Shown piece by piece: positions 42,361 to 50,315 of a stretch of DNA of 51,899 nt; the stretch's first letter is position 1; every line of letters begins with the position of its first letter. The stretch covers positions 1-51,899 of the forward strand of contig NZ_DJDT01000285.1 of NCBI RefSeq assembly GCF_002432345.1, given 5' to 3'. This stretch comes from Pedobacter sp. UBA5917. Its GTDB lineage: Bacteria; Bacteroidota; Bacteroidia; Sphingobacteriales; Sphingobacteriaceae. The position numbers were made by a program, and so were the translations under genes. The notes beneath the pieces were generated by a model. It was given only the letters and a program-made list of their open reading frames with translations. It ran no database searches and had not been told where the DNA came from.

Positions 42361-44271
42361 ATGAACAAAGCATTATCGATTTTTATTGGAGTATTAATCA
42401 GTGCAAGTGCATTTGCGCAGAGCGATCCCAATCTGGGGATCATACCTGCACCTGTAGCCATTACAAGGGCAAACGGAAATTTCATTTTGGATAAAACAAC
42501 GGTTTTGATAAATCAGAGCATCGACGGCGCAAAGATGACTGATTTATTAAACGCTTTTATCGTAACCAAGGCAGGTTTTGCCTTAAGGGAAACCAAAACG
42601 CCACAACCTAACCAAAAAGCAATCGTATTAACATCTGTTGGAGCAGATAAATTACCCGCCGAAGGTTATACCATTAAAGTTACCCCTACACAGATCGTTT
42701 TAACGGGAAAAGGAGCAGGGCTTTTTTACGCAGTACAATCGGCCATGCAGATGATGCCGGATAAAGTTGCCGATAAAATTACCATCCCTGCAGTTAACAT
42801 TAACGATTATCCTCGTTTTAGCTATCGCGGAACCATGCTGGATGTTTGCCGCCATTTCTTCCCGATATCTTTTATCAAAAAATACATCGATCAGCTGGCT
42901 TATTATAAAATCAATACCTTCCACTGGCACTTAACAGATGATCAGGGATGGAGATTGGAGATTAAAAAATACCCTAAACTTACTGAGATAGGTTCTTCGC
43001 GTAACGGTAGTATCATTGGTAACTACCCTGGCAATGGCAATTACCTTACACCGGTTAAAGGTTTTTATACTCAGGATGAGGCTAAAGAAATTGTAAGATA
43101 CGCTGCTGAAAAATACATTACTGTAATTCCGGAGATCGAATTACCGGGTCACGCCTCTGCTGCAATTGCTGCTTACCCTGAATTGAGCTGTTTCCCTGAT
43201 CGCGATACGTTTGTAAGCGATAAAACGCCATGGGCCGGTAGCAGAAAAGGCAAGCAAGTACAGCAAACCTGGGGTGTTTTTGATGATATTTTTGTGCCAT
43301 CAGAAAATACCTTTACCATGCTGAACAATATCCTCGATGAGGTAATTGCTATTTTTCCATCAAAATACATCCACATCGGTGGCGATGAGGCACCAAAAAC
43401 CTATTGGAAAGAATCTACTTTTTGCCAGAATCTGATGAAAGAAAAAGGCCTGAAAGATGAGCACGAATTACAGAGTTATTTTATCCAGACGATCGAAAAA
43501 CATGTAAATGGCAAAGGACGCTCTATTATCGGCTGGGATGAGATTTTAGAAGGTGGCCTGGCACCAAATGCAACTGTAATGAGTTGGAGGGGCGAAGATG
43601 GTGGTATTGCTGCCGCACAACAAAAACACGATGTAATTATGACCCCTGGATCAATGGGTTTATACATCGACCATAAACAATCTAACTCTCCTGATGAGCC
43701 GGTAACCATTGGCGGATTTGCTCCTTATCAAAAAATATACGCTTACGATCCGATTCCGAAAGTATTAACTGCCGACGAACGTAAATACATTAAAGGTGTA
43801 CAGGCAAATATGTGGTCGGAGTATATTAAAACTACTGCTAAAGCCGAAAATCATGCCTTTCCGCGTTTATTGGCGCTGGCCGAAATTGCATGGTCGCCGG
43901 TTGAACGTAAAGATTTAAAGAACTTTTCGGAGCAGCGCTTGCCAAACCATTTGGCGCGTTTAGATAAAGCGGGTATTAATTTCTGGGTACCTACACCAAT
44001 CGGGCAAAGCGATAAACCTTTAACCGGTGGCGATTTTACCATCGATTTAAAAGCACCTGTTACCGGATCAAAAATTTATTATACCATTGATTTGGCACGT
44101 CCGTCAGAAAATGCGTTTTTATATACCTCGCCAGTTAAAATCACCGTTCCACAGGGCGAAAAAAGGATATTAAAAACCATTGTAATTGCACCAAGCGGTA
44201 GAAGAAGCGTAGTTACCGAAACTGTTTTAAACAACGGGGCCCCAGAAGTTAAAACCGACGCAAAGAAATAA
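42361..44271 (+). CDS. Secreted GH20 beta-N-acetylhexosaminidase
   Basis: A 636-residue protein with signal peptide ending AFAQ (about residue 20), an N-terminal GH20b domain (residues about 25-150), and the catalytic barrel with FHWHLTDDQGWRLEIKKYP, IPEIELPGHASA and the catalytic pair Asp-Glu in HIGGDEAPKTYW (GGDE at about 339-342), then WDEILEGGLAP. A C-terminal beta domain (about 550-636, KIYYTIDLARPSENA) resembles the Fn3-like end of such enzymes. It releases terminal GlcNAc or GalNAc from chitooligosaccharides or glycans in the periplasm. Monocistronic or followed by the lipoprotein gene. Confidence 0.95.
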   Translation: MNKALSIFIGVLISASAFAQSDPNLGIIPAPVAITRANGNFILDKTTVLINQSIDGAKMTDLLNAFIVTKAGFALRETKTPQPNQKAIVLTSVGADKLPAEGYTIKVTPTQIVLTGKGAGLFYAVQSAMQMMPDKVADKITIPAVNINDYPRFSYRGTMLDVCRHFFPISFIKKYIDQLAYYKINTFHWHLTDDQGWRLEIKKYPKLTEIGSSRNGSIIGNYPGNGNYLTPVKGFYTQDEAKEIVRYAAEKYITVIPEIELPGHASAAIAAYPELSCFPDRDTFVSDKTPWAGSRKGKQVQQTWGVFDDIFVPSENTFTMLNNILDEVIAIFPSKYIHIGGDEAPKTYWKESTFCQNLMKEKGLKDEHELQSYFIQTIEKHVNGKGRSIIGWDEILEGGLAPNATVMSWRGEDGGIAAAQQKHDVIMTPGSMGLYIDHKQSNSPDEPVTIGGFAPYQKIYAYDPIPKVLTADERKYIKGVQANMWSEYIKTTAKAENHAFPRLLALAEIAWSPVERKDLKNFSEQRLPNHLARLDKAGINFWVPTPIGQSDKPLTGGDFTIDLKAPVTGSKIYYTIDLARPSENAFLYTSPVKITVPQGEKRILKTIVIAPSGRRSVVTETVLNNGAPEVKTDAKK

Positions 44272-44333
44272 AAACTGTTGCTTTGGTACACTAAAATAAT
44301 TAATTTGGGGCAACCAAAATGAACCCAAATAGA

Positions 44334-44951
44334 ATGAAACTACAGAAATACGCATTACAGCACCTTTTGTTAATTACAGGGGTGCTGTTCTGTTTTGCAT
44401 GCACCGAAGAAAAACCCAAAGAAATTAAAGCCGAAGCCGCCAAAGTAGAAAAGAACCCTTTCCGTTTTTATAAGGATATAGAAATAAAACCCGGATTAAA
44501 TTTCGAAATTGTAAGCTGGGGAAAAGGAGTAGACTCAATCGGCGGATACCAGATTTTGATGTCTGATTCTATCCGCAATAATTACAGATCGGCCGCAGTA
44601 GACCGCAAAGGCATTATTACCGATGCCTGGAATATGGATCTTGATAACGATGGGAATCCGGAACTGTATATTCAATTGTTAAGTAAAAAGAATATTTCAG
44701 ACCTTAATGTTTTCGAATACGCGGGTGGAGATTTTAATAAAATAGGTTTTCCATCTTTAAGCGCAGGCCAGAAGAAAGGTTATACAGGCAACGACAAATT
44801 TTTTATCAAAAATGGCGATCTTTTCCGTTCTTTCCCTATAAAAGATCCGGCTGATAGCACTAAAACGATTAACAGAACACTGCAATATAGGTTAAGCGGG
44901 AATAGTTTTTCTGCGAGTGAGGTGAAACCTGAAGAGAAGAAAGGGAAGTAA
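44334..44951 (+). CDS. Lipoprotein of unknown function
   Basis: A 205-residue protein with signal peptide and lipobox FCFAC (Cys about residue 23 from this start). An ATG five codons upstream (44319) is possible, but MKLQKYALQHLLLITG is the normal n- and h-region. The mature part begins with a Lys/Glu-rich linker and later has MDLDNDGNPELYIQ, a calcium-loop-like or VCBS/FG-GAP-like segment. No family was recognised. It starts 62 bases after the hexosaminidase gene and may share its transcript. Confidence 0.75.
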   Translation: MKLQKYALQHLLLITGVLFCFACTEEKPKEIKAEAAKVEKNPFRFYKDIEIKPGLNFEIVSWGKGVDSIGGYQILMSDSIRNNYRSAAVDRKGIITDAWNMDLDNDGNPELYIQLLSKKNISDLNVFEYAGGDFNKIGFPSLSAGQKKGYTGNDKFFIKNGDLFRSFPIKDPADSTKTINRTLQYRLSGNSFSASEVKPEEKKGK

Positions 44952-45049
44952 AGTGGAAGGTTTAAGGTGAAAGACCAAAGCCTAAAGCTGAAAGGCTTAT
45001 GGCGCTAAGCGTAGAGCGTATGGCGGAGTAACACTTCCATTTCAATAGC

Positions 45050-45178
45050 CGTCATTTCGAGCGGAGTGCAACGTAGTCGAGAGATCTGTCTCGAGATAGA
45101 TCTCTCCATTTCACTGCGTTTCAGTCGAGATGACGATTTTTTATTAGAGTTGTCATCCTGAGCGTAGTCGAAGGATCT
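45050..45178. repeat. Full CGTCATYTCGA palindrome followed by a CCTGAGCGTAG element
   Basis: An 86-base imperfect palindrome (45050-45135) opens CGTCATTTCGAGCGGAG and closes CAGTCGAGATGACG, with two inward GAGAGATCT segments in the middle. A second-family element (GTCATCCTGAGCGTAGTCG plus AAGGATC) follows at 45152-45178. It lies between the lipoprotein and dgkA genes and is the cleanest full copy in the window. Confidence 0.82.
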
Positions 45179-45197
45179 TTATAGTTTAACTAAAACA

Positions 45198-45569
45198 ATG
45201 GATAACCAGAAATTCTCAATTATCGATCGCATCAAGAGCTTTAAATATGCATTTAATGGCTTAAAACTCTTTTTTATCAATGATCATAACGGGAGGGTTC
45301 ATTTATTTGCAGCCATTGTTGCCATTGGTTTATCTTTCTACCTCAAAATTTCGGCTTATGAGTGGATTGCCATCTTATCCGTAATTTCTGCGGTTTTTGT
45401 GGCCGAAATCCTTAATTCTGCGATCGAAAAACTGGCCGATGTAGTTTCACCAGAGTATCATCCAAAAATTAAGGTGGTAAAAGACCTTGCCGCGGCTGCG
45501 GTTTTGGTTGCTGCTTTTCTGGCGGTAGCGGTTGGAGCCATTGTATTTATCCCAAAATTATTTCTGTAG
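45198..45569 (+). CDS. dgkA: Diacylglycerol kinase family protein (DagK/undecaprenol kinase type)
   Basis: A 123-residue membrane protein with three hydrophobic helices and the family block EILNSAIEKLADVVSPEYHPKIKVVKDLAAAAVL in two parts (about residues 72-105), which carries the catalytic Glu and the conserved Asp of the small DagK fold. It phosphorylates diacylglycerol or undecaprenol in the inner membrane. The start is just behind the repeat pair at 45050-45178. Its last 12 bases overlap the convergent DUF922 gene. Confidence 0.93.
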   Translation: MDNQKFSIIDRIKSFKYAFNGLKLFFINDHNGRVHLFAAIVAIGLSFYLKISAYEWIAILSVISAVFVAEILNSAIEKLADVVSPEYHPKIKVVKDLAAAAVLVAAFLAVAVGAIVFIPKLFL

Positions 45570-46124
45570 CTCGGCCAGTGCAGCCCTTGATTCGTCCATC
45601 TTATCCTGGATAATTTCATCCCAGCGTGCCTGCATTTTATGATTGCTGCCATGTTCGGTTTCATCATCGTAATTGCGCTGCATCGTATCAAAAAAACTGC
45701 TGATCTGGTTGGCAAGCTCCGAAATTTGAGCTTTGTAATTGCTTACCGAATAATTTCGGTTTTTTAATACCCTTTCGGCCTCTAAAAGCAAAATATATTG
45801 GATGTTGGCATGTCCCTGCTCGTGGTGCAGCAAACTGGCCCTTATTTCAGGATCCTTAATTTTGTCCCACTTTACCCAGGATCTGGTTTTGTCGATGGTA
45901 ACTTCATTTTTAAGTTTAATGGCCACGCGGTTACGGTAAACAGTGCTTTCGTAACTGTACTTCCATGTCATCGCTGTTAAGGCAAAAAATGGCGAACGCA
46001 TATCTGCCTTGCCTTTAAAATGTGTTTCCCAATCCAGTTGTACCGGTTGGCTTAGGTCTTGTTTAAAGGCAAAAGTACAGGGCAATGCCAGCAAAAATAA
46101 TAAAGGTATAATCAGTCTCTTCAT
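45558..46124 (-). CDS. Secreted DUF922-family putative zinc protease
   Basis: A 188-residue protein with signal peptide (RLIIPLLFLLALPCTFA). The zincin motif HHEQGHANIQ (HExxH) is near residue 107, within the DUF922 pattern LRASLLHHEQGH preceded by WVKWDKIKDPEIR; the C-terminal YDDETEHGSNHKMQARWDEII is also typical of DUF922 and may supply further ligands. The protease role is predicted for the family rather than shown. It is convergent with dgkA, overlapping 12 bases, and 36 bases downstream of the membrane protein gene of the sigma-factor operon, so it may be the last gene there. Confidence 0.88.
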   Translation of the reverse strand: MKRLIIPLLFLLALPCTFAFKQDLSQPVQLDWETHFKGKADMRSPFFALTAMTWKYSYESTVYRNRVAIKLKNEVTIDKTRSWVKWDKIKDPEIRASLLHHEQGHANIQYILLLEAERVLKNRNYSVSNYKAQISELANQISSFFDTMQRNYDDETEHGSNHKMQARWDEIIQDKMDESRAALAELQK

Positions 46125-46160
46125 GTGTTGATTTTTACAACGAAAAAACCGTGCCTAAAA

Positions 46161-46760
46161 TTACTCGGGGGTAGAAATCTGTCCGCTAATGCGTTCAAAT
46201 TTCTCGATCAGTAAAGAAATCCTTTCTTTTTCCCTGCTCATTACTGCCTTTCTTAAAACCGTAGAGCAGAATAACATCCATAGGGCAGTTAAGCCCACTG
46301 CCAAAACTTTTTGAATGGTATTAAAGTGGGAAAGGATTTCGACAAAATAAAATATAATACCAAGCGAAAGTGCGATCATATAAAACCAATACAGCGAATT
46401 GTATAATCTGTAACGGTTTAACTGATAGATTTTTAAGTTGTTCAGGTATTCGTGCGGGTGCGCGGTAAAGTCGGTTTTCGAAATCAACCTGTAATCGCGG
46501 TAAAGGATCAGGGTATATACACCAATGGCAATAATGGTGATGCTGATGCCCACATGGGTAGTCCATGATTCGAAGTGGAAAAATATCCATAAGGCCGCAA
46601 TGGCAATAAAAGACGCCAGCATCCCTAAAATGTTCAAAGCCGATTTTAGCTTGATGCCATTTACTTCTTTCTTCGCCTGCTGTAGCATTTCATCGGCAGA
46701 AACCTTAACGTCTACCTCGTGGTTTTGCCACAACTCCTGTAATTGATCAAACGCTTGCAT
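46161..46760 (-). CDS. Four-helix membrane protein, candidate anti-sigma factor
   Basis: A 199-residue protein: a cytosolic N-terminal part of about 35 residues (FDQLQELWQNHEVDVKVSADEML), then two pairs of hydrophobic helices at about 42-62, 68-88, 120-142 and 150-168, then a charged tail. It starts 14 bases before the end of the sigma-factor gene, the usual position of an anti-sigma factor. No HxxxCxxC zinc motif is present, so it is not a standard ZAS protein. The anti-sigma role is inferred from position and topology. Confidence 0.82.
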   Translation of the reverse strand: MQAFDQLQELWQNHEVDVKVSADEMLQQAKKEVNGIKLKSALNILGMLASFIAIAALWIFFHFESWTTHVGISITIIAIGVYTLILYRDYRLISKTDFTAHPHEYLNNLKIYQLNRYRLYNSLYWFYMIALSLGIIFYFVEILSHFNTIQKVLAVGLTALWMLFCSTVLRKAVMSREKERISLLIEKFERISGQISTPE

Positions 46761-47244
46761 ACTGGCTATATAATTCTGTTAATTTTTGTTTAATTCGGTG
46801 AATTTTTACCCTTAAATTGCCTTCGCTTATCCCTGAGATATCGGCAATTTCGTGGTATGGCAACTCATCAAGCACCATGGTAATAATCAAACGGTCGTTT
46901 TCTTCAAGCTTCGATATACATTTATAAAGTAGGGCAACCTGTTCATTTTTCTCTGAAAATTCCTCTATTTTATTTTCTATAATATTGTCCGTTAATTCAT
47001 CTTTAGCCTGTCTCTTTTCCGATCTCAGGTAAGTTAAACAGGTATTTACCGCAATTCTATAAATCCATGTAGAAATTAAAGACTTGTTCCTGAATTTGTC
47101 CAGATTTTGCCAAACCTTTAAAAAAGTTTCCTGTAAAAGATCATTTGCAGCATCGGTATCGCCGGTATAACCATAACATAAATGGAATATCTTTTTGGAA
47201 TTTGAATCAAAAATCTCTTTAAATAACTTGTCTTTTTGTTCCAT
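46747..47244 (-). CDS. ECF RNA polymerase sigma factor
   Basis: A 165-residue sigma-70 family protein with region 2 (HLCYGYTGDTDAANDLLQETFLKVWQNLDKFR, split across helices 2.1-2.4, then STWIYRIAVNTCLTYLRSEKR) and region 4 (LPYHEIADISGISEGNLRVKIHRIKQKL), but no region 1 or 3. It starts the operon with the four-helix membrane protein, which overlaps its 3' end by 14 bases. Reading the minus strand, TATTTTTG at 47312-47305 is a possible -7 box about 60 bases upstream of the start. Confidence 0.94.
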   Translation of the reverse strand: MEQKDKLFKEIFDSNSKKIFHLCYGYTGDTDAANDLLQETFLKVWQNLDKFRNKSLISTWIYRIAVNTCLTYLRSEKRQAKDELTDNIIENKIEEFSEKNEQVALLYKCISKLEENDRLIITMVLDELPYHEIADISGISEGNLRVKIHRIKQKLTELYSQYASV

Positions 47245-47547
47245 TTAGGGATTTATAGTTGCGTTTTAGATGGTGATGTACCCGGATTTGTTACACCGAG
47301 GGTCCAAAAATAATATATTTTTATATGATTAAGTTAAAAAAAATAACCGTTGATGGGCACAGATAAACATGGATTTTCCCATCTGTGTGCATCCTTTTTA
47401 TCTGTGGTTAAATTATTTTTGCTTTGCCGGATGGTTTAACCCAACAATATTGAAGTATTTTTTGATGCGAGCCCTGATCAAAATTTGTTACAAGCCGTAA
47501 ATATCGTAGTTTTACCAAATTAAGAGTACCACAAACTTTTTATATTC
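47245..47547. other. 303-base divergent intergenic region
   Basis: No gene seen. It must carry promoters for the sigma-factor operon (minus strand, candidate -7 box at 47305-47312) and for the symporter gene. The middle contains ATGGGCACAGATAAACATGG and ATCTGTGTGCATCCTTTTTA (about 47383-47402), the phrase that also appears near 42162, so part of it is a dispersed repeat. Confidence 0.6.
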
Positions 47548-48930
47548 ATGAAGAAAAACAAACTCACGCTTTTTATTTTCATAGCGCTGATTGCGGGTAT
47601 TGCACTGGGCTACATTCTAAATGTAAACTCAATCGATGTTTATAACCAGAAAATACTCAACGCAGATGCGAAAGTTAAAAGTATCGAGGTAAGCATAGCC
47701 AAATCAACCGATACCACTGGCATAGCTTACACACAGCTAAAAGCAGAAAGAAAGGCTACTGCCAAAATCAAAAAGGAAAACGAAGACATCAGGGAGAAAA
47801 AACTGGAGTATTTTACGCTGTTGAGCGATATTTTCCTGCGCCTGATTAAAATGATTGTTGCCCCATTGGTATTTACCACTTTGGTGGTTGGTGTAGCAAA
47901 AGTTGGCGATATTAAAGCCGTAGGCCGTATCGGCGGTAAAACACTGGGCTGGTTTTTGGCCATGTCGTTAATGTCGCTGGTATTGGGAATGATCCTTGTA
48001 AACCTGTTCGAACCTGGAAGGCACATGAAATTATCACTGCCCGATCAGTTGGTGAATACCGGTATACAGAAAACTGCAATGAGTGTTAAAGATTTTATTG
48101 CGCACGTTTTTCCGAAAAGTATTGCCGAATCAATGGCAAATAATGAAATTTTACAGATTGTAATATTTTCATTGTTCTTTGGTGTGGCAACAGCCGCAAT
48201 CGGCGATTTAGGTAAAGTAGTGATCAAGGCATTTGATGCCATTGCCCATGTAATCTTAAAAATGACCGGTTATGTGATGAATTTTGCTCCATTGGCCGTT
48301 TTTGGAGCCATGACAGCAATTATCGCTAAACAGGGGCTCAATGTACTGCATACCTATGCTATATTTATCGGTGAGTTTTACCTTGGTCTGGGTATTTTAT
48401 GGATGGTATTGATCTTTTTAGGCTTTTTGGTGTTGAAAAAACGCATTTTCCGTTTGGTAAATGATATGAAAGAACCTGCAATTTTGGCCTTTAGTACCGC
48501 AAGTAGCGAAGCTGCATATCCAAAAACGATGATGCTGTTAGAGCGTTTTGGCTGTAAAGATAAAATTGTAAGTTTTGTGCTTCCATTAGGTTATTCGTTT
48601 AACCTCGATGGTTCGATGATGTACATGACTTTTGCATCATTATTTATTGCACAGGCTTATGGCATACATTTGGGCTTTGAACAACAAATTTCGATGCTTT
48701 TAATCCTGATGTTAACCAGTAAAGGTATTGCGGGTGTACCAAGGGCTTCTTTGGTGGTAATCGCCGGAACCATTGCAAGTTTCAATATTCCTGAAGCAGG
48801 TTTGGCTTTGTTGATCGGTATCGATCCGTTATTGGATATGGGCCGTTCTGCAACCAATGTGGTTGGAAACAGTATTGCTACCGCAGTGGTAAGTAAATGG
48901 GAAGGGGAACTTAAGGAGTCTGAAGTCTAG
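47548..48930 (+). CDS. Dicarboxylate/amino acid:cation symporter (DAACS) with an extra loop after helix 1
   Basis: A 460-residue transporter of the GltPh/DctA family. Family blocks are LIKMIVAPLVFTTLVVGVAKVGD, FSTASSEAAYPKTM (first hairpin-loop region), GYSFNLDGSMMYMTFASLFIAQ and GIDPLLDMGRSATNVVGNSIAT near the end, so the transport core is complete. Between helix 1 and helix 2 there is an added charged segment of about 60 residues (about 28-88), rich in Lys and Glu and coiled-coil-like. The likely substrates are glutamate, aspartate or C4-dicarboxylates with Na or H ions; specificity cannot be read exactly. Monocistronic. Confidence 0.93.
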   Translation: MKKNKLTLFIFIALIAGIALGYILNVNSIDVYNQKILNADAKVKSIEVSIAKSTDTTGIAYTQLKAERKATAKIKKENEDIREKKLEYFTLLSDIFLRLIKMIVAPLVFTTLVVGVAKVGDIKAVGRIGGKTLGWFLAMSLMSLVLGMILVNLFEPGRHMKLSLPDQLVNTGIQKTAMSVKDFIAHVFPKSIAESMANNEILQIVIFSLFFGVATAAIGDLGKVVIKAFDAIAHVILKMTGYVMNFAPLAVFGAMTAIIAKQGLNVLHTYAIFIGEFYLGLGILWMVLIFLGFLVLKKRIFRLVNDMKEPAILAFSTASSEAAYPKTMMLLERFGCKDKIVSFVLPLGYSFNLDGSMMYMTFASLFIAQAYGIHLGFEQQISMLLILMLTSKGIAGVPRASLVVIAGTIASFNIPEAGLALLIGIDPLLDMGRSATNVVGNSIATAVVSKWEGELKESEV

Positions 48931-49002
48931 AGTCTTTAGTCCTGTTTAACATTCAATCATTCGTTCATTCAATAATTCAAAATTCATTAATTCAATATAA
49001 AA

Positions 49003-49503
49003 GTGTCAAGTAGAGGAAAAAAAATATTCTTAGCCCTAAGCATCATTGTTCCGATGATTATCTATTGTTATATCTATTACAAGCCGATTATCCAGAATGC
49101 TCCATTCAGGAAAAACGAATTTGTATCCATGCAATATAAATGGGGGGTAAAAGATACCTTAGAAAACAGTTACAACTCGGCCACGGGCGAATATCAGTAT
49201 GTAACTAAAGCAGATTCTACCATAAAGAAAAAGATTTTTCTAAAGAGTGATGATATCCTGTACATGCACGCTAAAGCCAACGAAATCGGACTTTGGAATT
49301 TTCCTGATACCATTGGGAAGAAAAGTCCAAAATCAATGGCTGTACCGCGTTACGATATCCAGTTTAATTATAAAAAGAAATCTAAACACGTAATCGTTTA
49401 TGGCGATTTCGATGGTAACCCTAAATTACTGGATGCAGCCGTACAAATGAGAAAAGTGATCGAAGAAACGTTGAACCAGGCAGAGCGGAGAAGCGGGAAA
49501 TAG
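49003..49503 (+). CDS. Membrane-anchored protein of unknown function
   Basis: A 166-residue protein starting at GTG (no nearby ATG), with one hydrophobic segment (FLALSIIVPMIIYCYIYY, about residues 9-26) acting as an anchor and a soluble, charged remainder (IGLWNFPDTIGKKSPKS, YDIQFNYKKKSKHVIVYGDF). No family recognised. The position behind the symporter on the same strand is not tight: 72 bases of short T/A-rich direct words (TTCATTCAAT) separate them. Confidence 0.75.
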   Translation: MSSRGKKIFLALSIIVPMIIYCYIYYKPIIQNAPFRKNEFVSMQYKWGVKDTLENSYNSATGEYQYVTKADSTIKKKIFLKSDDILYMHAKANEIGLWNFPDTIGKKSPKSMAVPRYDIQFNYKKKSKHVIVYGDFDGNPKLLDAAVQMRKVIEETLNQAERRSGK

Positions 49504-49920
49504 TTCTTAGTCCTCAGTCTTTAGTCCTTAGTCGGAAGTAGAGAAAGAAAAACACAATACCCAGGGTCGTCATTTCGAGTGGAGTTTAGCGCAGTCGAGA
49601 AATCTATCATAGATCTCTCCATTTCACTACGTTCCAGTCGAGATGACGACCTTTTTATTGAATTATCACCCTGAGCGGAGTAGAAGCAGGTAGTTTTATA
49701 TCAGTTAACCAATTTGTAGAATTAACCAGATAAATTAACCAATAACAAGTGAGCCAACGAACTACAAAGATTACTTCACACCGCCCGTATAATCCCACGC
49801 TTCGGTTCGCAATGACGAACTTTGCATTGGCGACAGTTAACCGATTTAAACAGTTAACCAATTAACCTTTTACTATCAGATAAATCATAACTCGTTAGTG
49901 CTTTTGTTTTTAGGATCTTT
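49504..49920. repeat. Intergenic repeat region before blaI
   Basis: Holds a direct-word stretch TAGTCCTCAGTCTTTAGTCC (49507 onwards), a full CGTCATTTCGA palindrome (49565-49651) with GGTCGTCAT and ATGACGACC ends, a degenerate CCTGAGCGGAGTAGAAG element (about 49669-49688), short words TTAACCAATT, and a fragment with CGCAATGACGAAC (about 49808-49820) that resembles the element at the right window edge. No gene seen. Confidence 0.7.
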
Positions 49921-49945
49921 TCGTATATTTACGATATATTCGTAA
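49903..49945. promoter_or_regulatory. Promoter and BlaI-type operator of the blaI-M56 pair
   Basis: TTTG at 49903-49906 is followed 19 bases later by TATTTACG, a partial -7 box. Overlapping it are three alternating boxes: TCGTA (49921), TACGA (49930) and TCGTA (49940). The last two form a perfect palindrome TTACGA-TATAT-TCGTAA (49929-49945), ending two bases before the blaI start codon. Arrangement and position fit autorepression by a BlaI/MecI dimer. Confidence 0.72.
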
Positions 49946-49947
49946 TA

Positions 49948-50310
49948 ATGGAAAAGTTAACATTACAGGAAGAAGAGGCTATGCTGGCTGTTTGGCAGAT
50001 TGGCAAGGGTTTTATAAAAGATTTTATGGATGTACTTCCTGAGCCGAAACCACCATATACCACACTTGCATCAACCGTTAAAAATTTAGAGCGCAAAGGT
50101 TATCTGGTAAGCGAACGTTTTGCCAATGCCAACCGCTATAGCGCCAAGGTTAAAGAAACAGAGTATAAAAAGCGCTTTATGAGCGGTTTCGTAAATAATT
50201 ATTTCCAAAGTTCGTACAAAGAACTGGTCGCTTTTTTCGCAAAGGATAAAAAAATCAGTGCCGAAGAGCTAAAGGAAATTATTAATTTGATTGAGAACCC
50301 TGAAAAGTAA
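49948..50310 (+). CDS. BlaI/MecI/CopY-family transcriptional repressor
   Basis: A 120-residue winged-helix regulator starting MEKLTLQEEEAMLAVWQIGKG, with the recognition helix in PPYTTLASTVKNLERKGYL and the wing YSAKVKETEYKK, then a helical dimerisation tail. In the beta-lactam system BlaI is inactivated when the membrane sensor peptidase signals; here the M56 gene begins five bases after its stop. It likely regulates this pair, and perhaps other genes, through the palindrome directly upstream. Confidence 0.93.
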   Translation: MEKLTLQEEEAMLAVWQIGKGFIKDFMDVLPEPKPPYTTLASTVKNLERKGYLVSERFANANRYSAKVKETEYKKRFMSGFVNNYFQSSYKELVAFFAKDKKISAEELKEIINLIENPEK

Positions 50311-50315
50311 ATGCC

